Source of the DNA: Kalmusia sp. IMI 367209
Taxonomy: Eukaryota; Ascomycota; Dothideomycetes; Pleosporales; Didymosphaeriaceae
Direction: 5' to 3'
Assembly: GCA_027946365.1 (NCBI GenBank)
Contig: JAPEUQ010000003.1
Span: 1,488,001 to 1,552,000, forward strand
Length of the DNA stretch: 64,000 nt
Shown: piece by piece, positions 37,802 to 48,928 of the stretch
Numbering within the stretch: the first letter of the stretch is position 1
Layout: every line of letters begins with the position of its first letter
Made by a program: the position numbers and the translations under genes
The notes under the pieces: model-generated
What the model saw: only the letters and a program-made list of their open reading frames with translations
The model's database searches: none
Told to the model about the DNA's origin: nothing

Positions 37802-39671
37802 TTACACTCCAGAGCCGTTTAGCTTGACTCTCATCATGCACCTATCGAATGGCTTGGCAGTAATGACCGGCGTCTATAATGATGAGTATCTGCCATGATT
37901 TGTTACGGTTGTAGATTCACTTACGTTGAACAGCTCCGATTTGAGCTTATACCTTCCTCTGTGATCAATAGTAGGCTTACCTTTCTCATTTAGTTGAATC
38001 TCCCCTGCACCCACCTTAGTGAAATCATATCTTCGAACGGTGCAAGCCAAGATGACTCTCGCTTCCAGATTCGCCAGTTCTTGACCGATACAGTTGCGCG
38101 GCCCTCGTTCGAATGGTCGCCAAGCGCTGATAGGGATCTTACTGCCTCCCGCCTGCTTGGGGTCCCAGACGTCATCTTTTCGTGAAGACGTCGTATCACT
38201 ATCACCAAGCCAGCGCTCTGGAACGAAGTCATTGGCTGTTTCTCCATATACTTTCGGATCACGTTGGATTATGTAGTGATTGACGTAGATGACTGTACCA
38301 TCGATGCACAAATCCCGCCCGTCTTCGAGGTGAACTTTAAAACCATTACCCTCTGGTGCCATACGAGCGGAGCCGGCAGGTGGCCAAAGACGCAGCGTTT
38401 CTTTTATGCAGGCCGAAGTGTAAGACAGAGCTTTGATCGTTTCGTCAGGCTTTGCCAGAAACACTTCACGGGGGTCTTTATCCCCGAAGATGGCGTCATG
38501 CTCTGCACGGATGGTTTCGAGGCATTTTGGGTGAACCGAGAGCGCGTAAAAGAGCCATTGGAGAAGAATTGATGTTGTGTCATGACCAGCGAACAGAAAC
38601 GTTTTGACCTGGTCTGCGATGCTCTGCAGGGTATCACTCGTCAGATGGTCGACATCTTTTAATGCAAGAGCAAGTACAGAGCGATCTTTTGTCTCTGTGC
38701 TCTGAGCCGCTTTGATCTCGTCGAATTTGTATTCGATGCACTTTTTGATAGCAGCGTCGGCTTTGATACTATGGTAAATCCTAGATGTTACCATTGGAAT
38801 GTTCGTCCACCACGGCAAGAGTCCCGGTCTACTTGAATTTGCAAATGAATGGAGAAGTTTCCGGAAATGATAGACAACAGGATGACCGCCAGCTCGTAGA
38901 TCTTGCGCTTCGAAGTTGATGTTCATGATTATGTCTCCAATGATGTCGAACGTTACATTGGTGCACAGGGGTTCAAACTCAAAATCGACTCCAGTCTCGA
39001 CAAACGAGTCAAGCTTCTCCATGAAGATAGTCGACTTGTTAACGATTCCGGGTAGCAGTGTATTCAAATGCTGCGGAGCAAATCCAAGATTAAATCTCTT
39101 GCGCAGTGATTTCCAGGCATTACCCTGCGATCGTTAGTGGGAACCCAAAGACACATCGCTATCTGCTCGATGAGATTGCAGCTTTGTATAAAGTGTGTGC
39201 ATTACTTACATCTTTACCGAGAAGTGTCTCATAACCGATTAGACGTGTGAAATCGCGAATTGTGGGCGACTTAGGAACACTGGTGGGGAACGCCTTAGAG
39301 ATCTTCGAAATTTGTTCTGCAACTGCGTGGGAAGACACGACAAGGAGGGCATAATTGATAGGCCGCACATCGACGAGCAAGATATCAGGACGCCCTGCAT
39401 CTTCCACCATCTTCTCGAATATGTAATCTGCAGCACAACCTCAGTCTCCTTGGGAAAACATGTGCTACAGGGTATTCATACCGATATGGCGCCGAGCATC
39501 TCCCAGTTTTTTATAGCCTAATGCGATGTATTTGAGATGCCCTAATAATAATGTATTCGGGAATTGCGGGAGATCTTTGTATTTCCTAAATCGCCAGTTG
39601 TATAGCTGTGTGTAGATGTAGTATGCGATGACGGGTAGAAGTGCCAGGACGGCGTACGTAATGTTGACCAT
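37802..39671 (-). CDS. Microsomal cytochrome P450 monooxygenase
   Basis: Exons 39671..39482, 39427..39210, 39124..37925 and 37873..37802 join in phase to 559 aa. N-terminal TM anchor (YAVLALLPVIAYYIY), then a PxxPxx-like hinge, the I-helix motif AGHDTT, ExxR as ETLRLWPP, PERW, and the heme loop FERGPRNCIGQELA with the Cys ligand. The last exon adds TPVITAKPFDRCMMRVKL, the usual C-terminal beta strand of this P450 type. It resembles fungal secondary-metabolism P450s of the CYP52/CYP64-like class, but no polyketide, terpene or peptide synthase is in the window, so the substrate is unknown. Confidence 0.92.
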
Positions 39672-42600
39672 CTCTCGTTATGGTTTCTGATATATCTTGA
39701 GGTATAATTGGTGAAATTGTCTGGTCAGGTAATGAAAGGGTATCTTGTCGAACGACTTTGTCTTATGAAACCTGTGAACGACTTATGACGAATCCCAGCG
39801 CACACAAATCTCTAAATCTCGTGCAACTTGGTTCTTAGCCTGGACATCTTCAATATGAGACGAAATGATCAGTGCATGAGTCAAATATTGCGCAGTGAAG
39901 GAGGTTAGCGAAGGCATTCGCGTCCGCCTTAGCTCATGACGTACTGCCCGACTTCCTATGGAGTACTAGCTGGACACTTTAAATCGGTTACCGTCTGGGC
40001 GTACAGCTCATTAGAACACGGAAAGGGAAAATCGTCCTTCGAACTACGAAGCGATACTCGGCTAAGCGCTGTTGGTGTGACGTTTGCTTGGAAAGCGCCA
40101 ATTGATGGTTGGTGTTCTGGCCACGGCGAGCATGCGAATCATTTCTAGTGCCGCCAGCACTCACGCGGCTACCCCACAACTTTCTTATGGTGGATTCAAT
40201 AGCTCAAGATTAGAGTCCATGGATACGGAGTATTTCAACTTCAAAAGCATAGTGGCTTCCTGCTCGTATCACGTCAGCCTTGAAACGCTTACACTTGGCA
40301 GGCTACTTCCTACAAAAGGGAACTCTAGCGCAATCATCGATATTAGGAAAAGGGTTGAGGACACCCTATGCGCTAAGTAGACTTAGGATATAGAACACAT
40401 AAGTAGAGAAGCCCCCATCATTTGTGGCCTAACCATATGATAAGCATTTTAACAATTCTATCATTGAAGCCGCTAGGATACCACAATCTTCATTATAAAA
40501 ATAGGGATGCCTACCTATGGTAGTAATTGAGGATTTGTTCTACTTTGAAGTACCCTAAGCTATATAATGCAAAAGTAGTGTTCCTTGTCCAAACCTTCTC
40601 GTTATTCAATATCATCCTTTGATACACACAATCACATCCACATGAATTCTACTATATATACAAATATAAATGAGAAACATATGAATAGCGTCATATTTCA
40701 GAGGCACCTTAAGACGTGTAAAGCCTGGGGGATGAGTCTAATGTACAGTTTCAAGACTATGGACATTAAAGTCTAGTCCACTTGACTATACCTATATGAA
40801 ACACGTAATAATAAAGTCTTCAAGTCAATACTGGTAGGCAGCGTCGATCGCCCTTTTTATTTAGTTTTACTCAAGTCTAGAGTAGGTACATTAAAGGCGT
40901 CTTTGAGTACGTTACCGACCCGGGTATACCTTTACGTAGTTTAACACTAGTATAAAGTCTTCATACCGAAGATATCTAAATTTAGGCAAAGCTAACGCAA
41001 CTATTAGACAATGGGATACTTATGGTAGTCGACACATACAGTCTTGTATCTTTCGTCCTACTATTGAAGGCAGGCGGTACTTTGAATTGCATATATGAGA
41101 ACCCCTGAACTATTAACTTAGTATCGCCAGCACATCTCTTGAGATTACCACGTGCTCCTGAGTTGCCGATTATCCGTGGGTATCGTAAGCGTTTGTTTCT
41201 GTTGGCTCGAATTAGAATGGGGGCAATCTTCTGGCAAGATGGCGTGCTGAGTGAAATGCAAACGGAGCATGGCCTAGGAACCAACGTATCGTAGACAATC
41301 GGACTCACATTCTATACTTTATAGACGTGTAAATGGATATTAAATTCGAGATACTACCGTATCCCGTGTAACGCGTTAGAGTTAGCTTCGTTCTTCGAGT
41401 CCAGTTACGATCTCCTGGGGACAAGAAGCCGCCTAGTCCAATGAGTGTTCGCTCTCGACTGGTAAAGACTTCGTCTATTCTTTCTCTTTGGAAATATTTC
41501 CTTTTGATCTTACAATTTCTCTTGGGGACAAAATTCTGTGCGAATTGCAACGGAGGGAAAGGCAAGGTTGGCGAATTCGCGATCTGGAATGGAGTTTGAG
41601 AGTGAATATATGGTCAATATAACATTCCATTGCCTAAAAGGTCGATTTAGCTATATGGCTACTGATCTCGAGTATTATAGCTCCCTACATTTGTATAAGG
41701 ATATACAACACCTTAAATGTACAAACCCAAGCATCAGGTTATCATGATGAAAATCATTCCTTTCAAACTGCTACCCCGCAGTATTGCTTGCATTATGTAG
41801 AACGTGGTTCGGGATGGAGCGTTAGACCCATCAACAAAAAGTTCTGGCTCAGATGTAAAGATATACCAATAATTCAAGCAAAACCTTTTTCGCTGACAGT
41901 CGTGCCGTTGAATATGAATATGTGTAGACCCGTCAGAACAACGCGCAGGCCAGATGATTTATTTCCAGTCGAAATTGATTAGTTCCTCTTGTAGGAGCCT
42001 TGCAGAATCTCGTAAGCTCGCGACCTGAATCGATCACAATGCACTTTGTGTGGACACGAGTATTGTAATGGATGGGACCAGCATCGAGTGGGGGCAAGAT
42101 CCATACAGGGAAGTTACAGGTGCACGTGCGCGGGCTGACTGTCGCTAGGTTATGCCTTTCAATCCGTCACCAGCAGGCATCCATTTTCACAACCACCTCG
42201 CCAGACGACTGTGCGTTTTGTGCACAGCGAAAGCGCTCCTCTTGAACTCAATTTGGCCCGCTACCGCTGTGAGGTGCAGTCCGCTCAGGCCGCGATTTCT
42301 ACCGACATTAGACGCTCCAATCGTGGGCCGTCGTCATTCGAAGGCGCATCCGCCAAATACAGGTTGATGAGTTGTCGAACAGAATCTGCGAAGGTCCGCA
42401 AGGGTTAATTGGGCCTTTCCGCGCTAGCGGGACGATATATGTTTCAGGTTCGAATGACTGGTTGGGCTGCCACGGCATCCCGCTTTTTTCTTCTCTCGAC
42501 CCCATCGAGAACCCATGACCTCGACGACTATCACGCGCAGTACATAAGGAGACTCCGCCACTTAGTCCGACAGCTTTGTGCTCGTGGCTTTATTTTCACT

Positions 42601-43073
42601 GAACAACCTGCTGTCCTCTTTCTCTCTGGTCAACCTTGCCAGCAACCTCGCAAAGAGGCCTTTGTCTAGGCGCCAACGCCCACACAACGTGCCGGGGTTT
42701 ACGCTTCACGATCAATAAATTGCGGAACCAAAGAACTGGTCCGACTGCTCCATTATACATATCTAAGACAGACTCATCTTGCCGACTAACGTGCAGCTGA
42801 TCTTTGCGAATCCTCTATTCCGACACGGTCGGAGCTACAGTTACTGTTGATTTCCCGGCATTCACTGATGCAGCCTCTCTTGGTTCATTTTTGTGATCTT
42901 TGCTGTTATTCAACAATTATACCTTTCTCGGCTTCTGTCTTTTCCCAAAATAACTCCTGCTCACACGTAAGCCCCTGCTCCATTGCAACGTAAATGTACC
43001 AACTCTTACGTCATAGTGTGGCGCTATCTCGAAGGGAATCAACGTCCGTGGCAAGCAAGAAGAGGCAACAAGT
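39672..43073. other. AT-rich gene-poor block
   Basis: This 3.4-kb stretch has no gene I can support. From about 40380 to 41990 the base composition is visibly AT-rich with TATA/TAGT-rich words and frequent stops in all frames, unlike the flanks. It holds one copy of a dispersed repeat (40902-40955). It reads like a relic of RIP-degraded repetitive DNA. After about 42000 the composition returns to normal, which probably includes the promoter of the Q-rich gene. Confidence 0.6.
40902..40955 (+). repeat. Dispersed repeat, copy A
   Basis: 54 bp that align with 49371-49424 without gaps. Ten positions differ: eight are C/T or G/A transitions and two are transversions (one of them the first base). 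The shared core TACGTAGTTTAAC is identical. Transitions at former CpG-type positions are as expected from RIP on a duplicated element. Confidence 0.75.
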
Positions 43074-43922
43074 ATGCAGCAAGACGAGCTTTCGCAGCTG
43101 TTCTCAGCTCGTATGAACCTTTCTCAAACCCCGCTCCAAGCTCCTCAAGAAGCTTTCCAGCCCGAAACACAAGAACAAGTGGCGCAACAGCAGCAGGAAC
43201 AAGTGCCACAGCCGATCACCTACGCTTCCCAGCACTACACCCACAGCTATCACGTCGTTCCCGCCCGTCAAGTAGCGCAGGAGCCGGAGAAGACTCAAGT
43301 ACAGCTATCCGAGCTCCATGCCATTCTTTCACGCAACAGCATCGATCCTTCCCTCCTCTTCCCCTCGCAAGTTGACCTCTTCCAGAATGCAGATAATGAC
43401 CAACGTCTTCGACTCCTCGAGCTTTGGCGTATTTCGCCCCCGCAAGGTAGTACCTCGAGGCAGTTGTATGACTGGCCGCCTACGAGCTTAGCGCAGGAAG
43501 AGGCTATGGCAAAAATACGTTACGAGAAGATGCTTGAGGAGAGTGTGCAACAGGAAGAGATACAAAAGCACCAGCAGCAACTTGACCAAAGCATGGATGA
43601 AAGTACGGAGACTGTTGCAGTGCAGGCAACTCGTGATTTACTCGCAGGTTCACCTGACAATGCCGAACCTTACATTGTATCAGGCTACGACATGCTAGCA
43701 CGACGGGAGTACGAGGAGTCAGGAAAGACTGCTCCAACCCACCTCATGGAGACGTCGAGGTATAATCAGGCCACTGACCCAGTGTACAATCACACTGGCA
43801 AGAACGGCCTCTGGGAGAAGAACGTTGGCAGCATCCTCGACATGGAAAACCAGTATGGAGCTTTTGCTCATGCGAGAGACTACGACGTACACCGAGTCTA
43901 CGATGATGAGATGGTCATGTAA
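43074..43922 (+). CDS. Glutamine-rich protein of unknown function
   Basis: Single exon, 282 aa. Unrecognised. Residues 1-75 are Gln-rich (VAQQQQEQVPQP) and disordered; 80-130 contain a helical segment (VQLSELHAILSRNSIDPSLLF, split as two helices); 145-180 are a Glu/Gln coiled coil; the C-terminal 90 residues are more ordered (PYIVSGYDMLARREYEESG, YNHTGKNGLWEKNVG). Long open frame, good start context and stop shortly before a new intergenic zone support a real gene. No TM or signal peptide. It may be a transcription-related or stress protein; that is a guess. Confidence 0.7.
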   Translation: MQQDELSQLFSARMNLSQTPLQAPQEAFQPETQEQVAQQQQEQVPQPITYASQHYTHSYHVVPARQVAQEPEKTQVQLSELHAILSRNSIDPSLLFPSQVDLFQNADNDQRLRLLELWRISPPQGSTSRQLYDWPPTSLAQEEAMAKIRYEKMLEESVQQEEIQKHQQQLDQSMDESTETVAVQATRDLLAGSPDNAEPYIVSGYDMLARREYEESGKTAPTHLMETSRYNQATDPVYNHTGKNGLWEKNVGSILDMENQYGAFAHARDYDVHRVYDDEMVM

Positions 43923-44371
43923 ATAGGACTAAGGCTAAGGCTTGTACAGGAGAGATATTTGTCGATACAGCGATTGCATGATTGATTTCTTTCATTATCA
44001 CACGGAGGAACGTAATGTCAGGGAGCAGAACTTTTATGTCATTATTGTGACATGTTTGTGCTCAGGATACCAGGAGGACTCAAGTCTGCATACCATCACT
44101 CGGATACCCCATTTTCAGCAAGATCGCGAACCCATTCTAGACCGACCTTCAATTACATCTCCATACGTCACAAAATTTACCTCTTAATACGTGTGATTCC
44201 CAAAGTATAATTGTTCATATTGTACAGAGCTCGAACGCACTTTGCAGCAACTCCAATTTAATGCGAAATCTATCCATCTCGTACACGTAGAATATACATC
44301 TCTTGCGAAAACTGTAGTCCAGACTATACCACGAGTTTTGTACCTCCCCGAACCAGCAACGCGAATCTAAC
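43923..44371. other. Convergent 3' intergenic region
   Basis: This 449-bp region lies between the Q-rich gene (+) and mL59 (-). No gene seen. Confidence 0.6.
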
Positions 44372-45029
44372 TTATTTCGCTTTTCCTGAAGGGTACTTCT
44401 TCCACCCACGACCATGACCTTTCTACGCACTTGTTAGTATCCCATTTCCAAATTCCCAACTCATGTAAACTTACCTGTTTCCATTCCTGTATCAATTGCG
44501 GCATATCCATCATAGCCTTCCTCCTCATCTCCAATCTTCCCTTCAACGTTCTCTCCCACAGCTTTCCCTTGACCTTCTGACCCTCGCCCGTTCCCTTGAC
44601 CTGCAGACCTCTCTCTATCCTGCGCTTCTCCTTCTCTCCGGGTTTCTTGATTGTCCAGGGAAGCAATTCAAGGACATCGTGTTTTTGCGCGAGCTTGACG
44701 AGGTCGGCTTGTTGGCGGAGGCCGTAGACAGGGCCGTACCAACGGCCGGTTGTGTGGTTTTTGCGCGGGAGAAAAGGGTTTGGGTAAGGAAGGTTTTGGG
44801 CGTCGGCGGTCGCCGAGAGGGGCGCCAGGGAGGGTGGATCTATGGGGGCGGTAGAGGGCTCGATTGGCGAGGCATTGGGCACCGCGGGCGCGGTTGCAGG
44901 CGTTGTTTCTGCGGTGGGAGGTGCAGGCGCGGAGAGATTGAGGACCGATGGCGGTGGGTACCTCTCGAAGAAGCGTATTAACCGTGGCGGCAACGATTGC
45001 GCGATACTGATTTGTCGTTGTATACTCAT
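44372..45029 (-). CDS. Mitochondrial large ribosomal subunit protein mL59 (Mrpl25)
   Basis: Exons 45029..44475 and 44422..44372 give 201 aa. The start MSIQRQISIAQSLPPRLIRF followed by FERYPPP is the mL59 N-terminus, NPFLPRKNHTTGRWYGPVYGLRQQADLVKLA the central block (quoted in part), and the small last exon encodes KGHGRGWKKYPSGKAK, the conserved end. The Pro/Ala-rich insert (about 36-75) is variable. The protein belongs to the fungal mitoribosome large subunit. It shares a 261-bp divergent promoter with the proteasome beta3 gene. Confidence 0.9.
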
Positions 45030-45290
45030 TTTGTGTATGCTGAGGACGAAGGATGACCTTCAGACTGGAAGTTTGATGGCTCGCGCAGAGGGAAATTCGC
45101 GATCACGTGCAAGGTTACGCTCGGACCACCCTAAGCTCCATCGCCGTCCGCGCGTAGCAGTGCTACCTACGAGCATCACCAACAGCTCCGCCATCGCCGC
45201 CCCTCACCTCTTCTCTTCCACTCCTATTCTGGTGCTTTCAAAAACGCCTTACCCATACTTTCGCCAGCTTCTCTTCGCACGAACACAGCA

Positions 45291-46058
45291 ATGGTAAGCT
45301 CTAATATCACCAGAAGTAATGCACAGCTAACAGTGCTAGTCTTCGCCGTTCTCGATAAGTACGATCGCTCTTGAAACGCCCATACCCGAGCCATTCTAAT
45401 CTCATGATAGACGGCGGTGCCTGCGTCGCCATGGTGGGCAAAGACTGCGTCGCCATCGCCTGCGATCTCCGCCTCGGCATGCAAGCCCTCACCGTCTCCA
45501 ACAACTTCCCCAAGATCTTCCAATACGGCGATGTCTTCCTCGGCCTGACGGGTCTCGCTACCGACGTCTCGACCGTCTCCGATCTCTTCCGCTACAAAGT
45601 GAACATGTACCGGCTACGCGAGGAGCGCAACATCAGCCCGCAGACCATGGCCAATCTCGTCAGCTCGAGCCTGTACGAGCGACGGTTCGGACCGTACTTC
45701 GTAAGCCCGGTAATTGCAGGAATCAACCAGACGACAGGAAAGCCGTTCATCTGCGGATTCGATAGTATCGGGTGTATCGATTTCGCGAAGGACTTCATTG
45801 TGAGCGGAACAGCGAGTGATCAGTTGTTTGGTACATGCGAGGGGCTGTGGGAGCCAGACTTGGTAAGCTTATTAGAAAAAGTACATATTGTAGTGGATCT
45901 AATAATCGGGATAGGGACCAGAGGATCTTTTCGAGACGTGCTCGCAAGCGCTACTCAACGCCGTCGATCGAGATGCTCTATCAGGCTGGGGAGCACATGT
46001 CTACATCATTGAGAAAGACAAGGTAACGAAGCGGTTATTGAAGGGCAGGCAAGACTGA
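45291..46058 (+). CDS. pup3: 20S proteasome subunit beta-3 (Pup3)
   Basis: Exons 45291..45293, 45340..45358, 45411..45862 and 45915..46058 give 205 aa. The first exon is only the ATG; exon 2 has 19 nt. The spliced start [20 protein letters not shown] is the conserved beta3 N-terminus, followed by [40 protein letters not shown] and, in the last exon, [20 protein letters not shown] and [17 protein letters not shown]. Beta3 is a non-catalytic ring subunit without an N-terminal Thr. All introns (46, 52, 52 nt) have GT-AG ends and keep phase. The acceptor at 45914 restores the family sequence. Confidence 0.95.
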
Positions 46059-46605
46059 GGTGGTGCACGGTATGCGGTGCTGCTGGCTACGAGCTATCAA
46101 TGGTCCTGGAATCATAAGCGTTATAAAATGGCACGATTAGGTGCGTCAAGGAGGAGCTTCGACAGGAAGAGACGAGGCATCCATCATGAAACGACATATG
46201 TATAATCTAGACGAACAGCTCCTCTGGGGCACGGGATAGCTAAATCAAGCTTGGACGGTCCCTAATGTACCTCACCATCGCCTCTTGCTTTTGTAGATGA
46301 AGATTATAGGCACAGCGGAGTGAATTTACACATATTGTGGGGCACTGTCTCCATTCCCGCTATATAGTTAAAAATCAGGGTACTCGGAACATGAGCCTAT
46401 AATTGTGGGGTACTCTTAAGGCTCAAAGGCAGGCGCATCACGTGACCAGGTGATCGCCTGCATGGCGCGTCTGTGCGTATACTTTTACCTGCGCGACATT
46501 GCTCTAAGTTATTCGCGCACACCTTCGACCGTTGGTTGCTCCACCTCTGCAGCGTGTGTTCTGAGGTAGTATATCAACTTTTATCGCTCAATAAGATACT
46601 ACGAT
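46059..46605. other. Intergenic, promoter of Prp28 gene
   Basis: This 547-bp region lies between head-to-tail genes. It contains a near-direct repeat, GTGGGGCACTGTC and GTGGGGTACTCTT, around 46337 and 46406. No gene seen. Confidence 0.5.
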
Positions 46606-48928
46606 ATGGCAACTATTGCGGGCCCGCGTGGTGCACCACCGCCTCCGCGCGAACCTCCTCCACCTCCCCGCCGAGCTCAGAGCCACCTCCTCCGCCACCA
46701 AGTTCAGAACCGCCTCCACCCCGCCGAGCTCGGAGCCGCCACCTCCGCCTCCGCCTGAGGAGCCTTTAGGACCTCAGCTGGGTCAGCCTAAGAAGAAGAA
46801 GGGTTTTGCATCTCAAAAGAAGCAGCCACCCAGTATCGACGACATACTCAAGGCGAAGCGCGAGAAAGAGGCGGCGGCAGCCAAGCCCAAGTTCCTATCA
46901 AAAGCAGAGCGAGAACGAATCGCTCTGGAGAAGCGCCAGAAAGAGGTTGAGGATGCACGGAAGAGGAGGGAAGCTACAAGCAGTGTCGCAAATGACTCTT
47001 ACCGGACGAATGGCGTATTGTCAAATGGGTCCAGGAGTACAGCATCAGTACCGACGGGTCCTAGGGCTATGCGCGCAGATGTTCCAACAGGACCGTCGTC
47101 TATGCGACAAAAGAATGACATGGCGCCTCCACCGGTTCCCAAACCCGGGGATAAGCGCTCGGGAAAAAGGTCCGCACCAGAAGATACAGAAGCAGCGCTG
47201 GTCAGGCAAAGATACATGGGTGCAGAGCAGAATCAGTCTACCTTTTCAGCCAAGAAGAAGCGGAGGCGAACAACGGAGAAGAAGTTCAACTTCGAGTGGA
47301 ACGACGAGGAGGACACCAGTCCAGACTATAATCCGATATATGCGCAACGTGCAGAAGCAAACTTCTTCGGTCGTGGACAACTAGGTGGGTTCGCCAAAGA
47401 AGTCGATCGCGAAGAGGGCATCGATGTGGCCACTAAGAAATACATTGAAGCTATGATCGAGCGGGATCCGGAGAACGGCAGAGAGCGTGCGGAGCAGATT
47501 TTGCAGATGGAACGTCGACGAAACGAGGCCCCGCATGCCCAGCTCGATAAACACTGGAGCGAGAAGAAGCTTGACCATATGCGCGAGCGCGATTGGCGCA
47601 TCTTCAAGGAGGATTTCGACATTGCAACAAAAGGCGGTTCGATACCCAACCCAATGCGCAACTGGCAAGAGTCTGGCCTTCCCGACAATATCCTTCGAAT
47701 CGTCGATCAGGTGGGTTATACAGAGCCTTCGCCGATTCAGCGCGCCTCTATTCCCATCGCCTTACAATCTCGCGATCTTATTGGTGTTGCCCAAACAGGT
47801 TCTGGTAAAACAGCGGCATTTGTTCTGCCCTTACTGGTCTACATCTCACGACTTCCGCGACTTAGCATTACCAACAGGAACGATGGACCTTACGCTCTGG
47901 TGCTTGCCCCCACTCGTGAATTGGCACAGCAAATCGAGGTAGAAACCAGGAAGTTTGCCGCTCCTCTTGGGTTCAACACTGCGGTCATCGTAGGTGGACA
48001 CGCTATTGAGGAACAAGCGTTCCAACTTCGTGATGGTGCTGAGATCATTATCGCTACTCCAGGTCGCCTCTTAGACTGTATTGAGCGCCGCGTGCTTGTC
48101 CTGAGTCAGTGCTGCTATGTTATCATGGATGAAGCAGACCGTATGATTGACATGGGTTTCGAGGAACCCGTGCAGAAGATTCTCGACGCGCTCCCTGTCG
48201 GTAATGAGAAGCCTGATACTGAAGATGCCGAGGACTCAAGGCTCATGTCAAGAGGTCAATACAGGCAGACCATGATGTACACAGCTACTATGCCTACCGC
48301 CGTCGAGCGGATAGCGAGGAAATACCTACGGCGACCTGCCATCGTCACCATCGGTAAACAAGGCGAAGCTGTCGAGACTGTAGAACAACGTGCGGAGTTC
48401 ATACAGGGTGAAGATAAGCGTAAGAAGCGTCTGCAAGAAATCCTCAACTCGGGTGAATTCACACCCCCCATCATCGTCTTCGTCAACATCAAGCGCAACT
48501 GCGACGCCGTCGCCCGCGACATCAAACACATGGGCTTCTCCTCCGTCACACTACACGGCTCTAAAACGCAAGAACAGCGTGAGGCTGCCCTACAAAGCCT
48601 ACGGGACGGCAGAACTGACGTGCTCGTCGCCACCGACCTTGCCGGCCGTGGTATCGACGTCCCAGACGTCAGTCTCGTTGTCAACTTCAACATGTCAAAT
48701 AACATCGAGAGCTACACCCATCGTATTGGTCGTACAGGTCGTGCGGGTAAGAGTGGGGTTGCGATTACCTTCTGGGATAATGGGGATGCGGATGTGCTGT
48801 ATGATTTGAAGCAGATGCTAGCGAATAGCACGATAAGTAAGGTGCCGGAAGATTTGAGGAAGCATGAGGCAGCGCAGCAGAAGGGTGGAAAGAAAAAGGG
48901 AGGTGAAGGAAAGGGTATGCTGGGTTAG
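46606..48928 (+). CDS. prp28: Pre-mRNA splicing DEAD-box RNA helicase Prp28 (N-terminal tract frameshifted)
   Basis: Prp28 exchanges U1 for U6 at the 5' splice site. The conserved part is one open frame of about 730 codons: KPKFLSKAERERIALEKRQ, KKFNFEWNDEEDTSPDYNP, the Q motif region GYTEPSPIQRASIPIAL, Walker A AQTGSGKT (about 47788), PTRELAQQ, MDEAD, TAT in place of SAT, then GRTGRAGKSG. The FNFEWN and SKAERER blocks are specific for Prp28. The natural start appears to be the ATG at 46606 (MATIAGPRGAPPPPREPPPP), but this frame runs out; the proline-rich tract continues in a second frame (46670-46720) and then in the helicase frame. Both switches fall at CCCC runs (46666-46669 and 46719-46722) before the same word GCCGAGCTC, as if one C is missing from each. 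Confidence 0.92.

Noticed and set aside
23133..39671. Possible secondary-metabolite cluster (two MFS transporters, Zn2Cys6 factor, GGCT-like enzyme, P450)
   Set aside because: No backbone synthase is present and housekeeping genes (mS41, ARPC1) are interleaved; coincidence is the simpler reading.
42440..42470. GGTTCGAATGA resembling a tRNA T-loop
   Set aside because: The stem partner and the rest of a cloverleaf are missing on both sides.
44496..44981. 161-codon frame antisense to mL59
   Set aside because: mL59 on the other strand has conserved blocks; this frame is its shadow.
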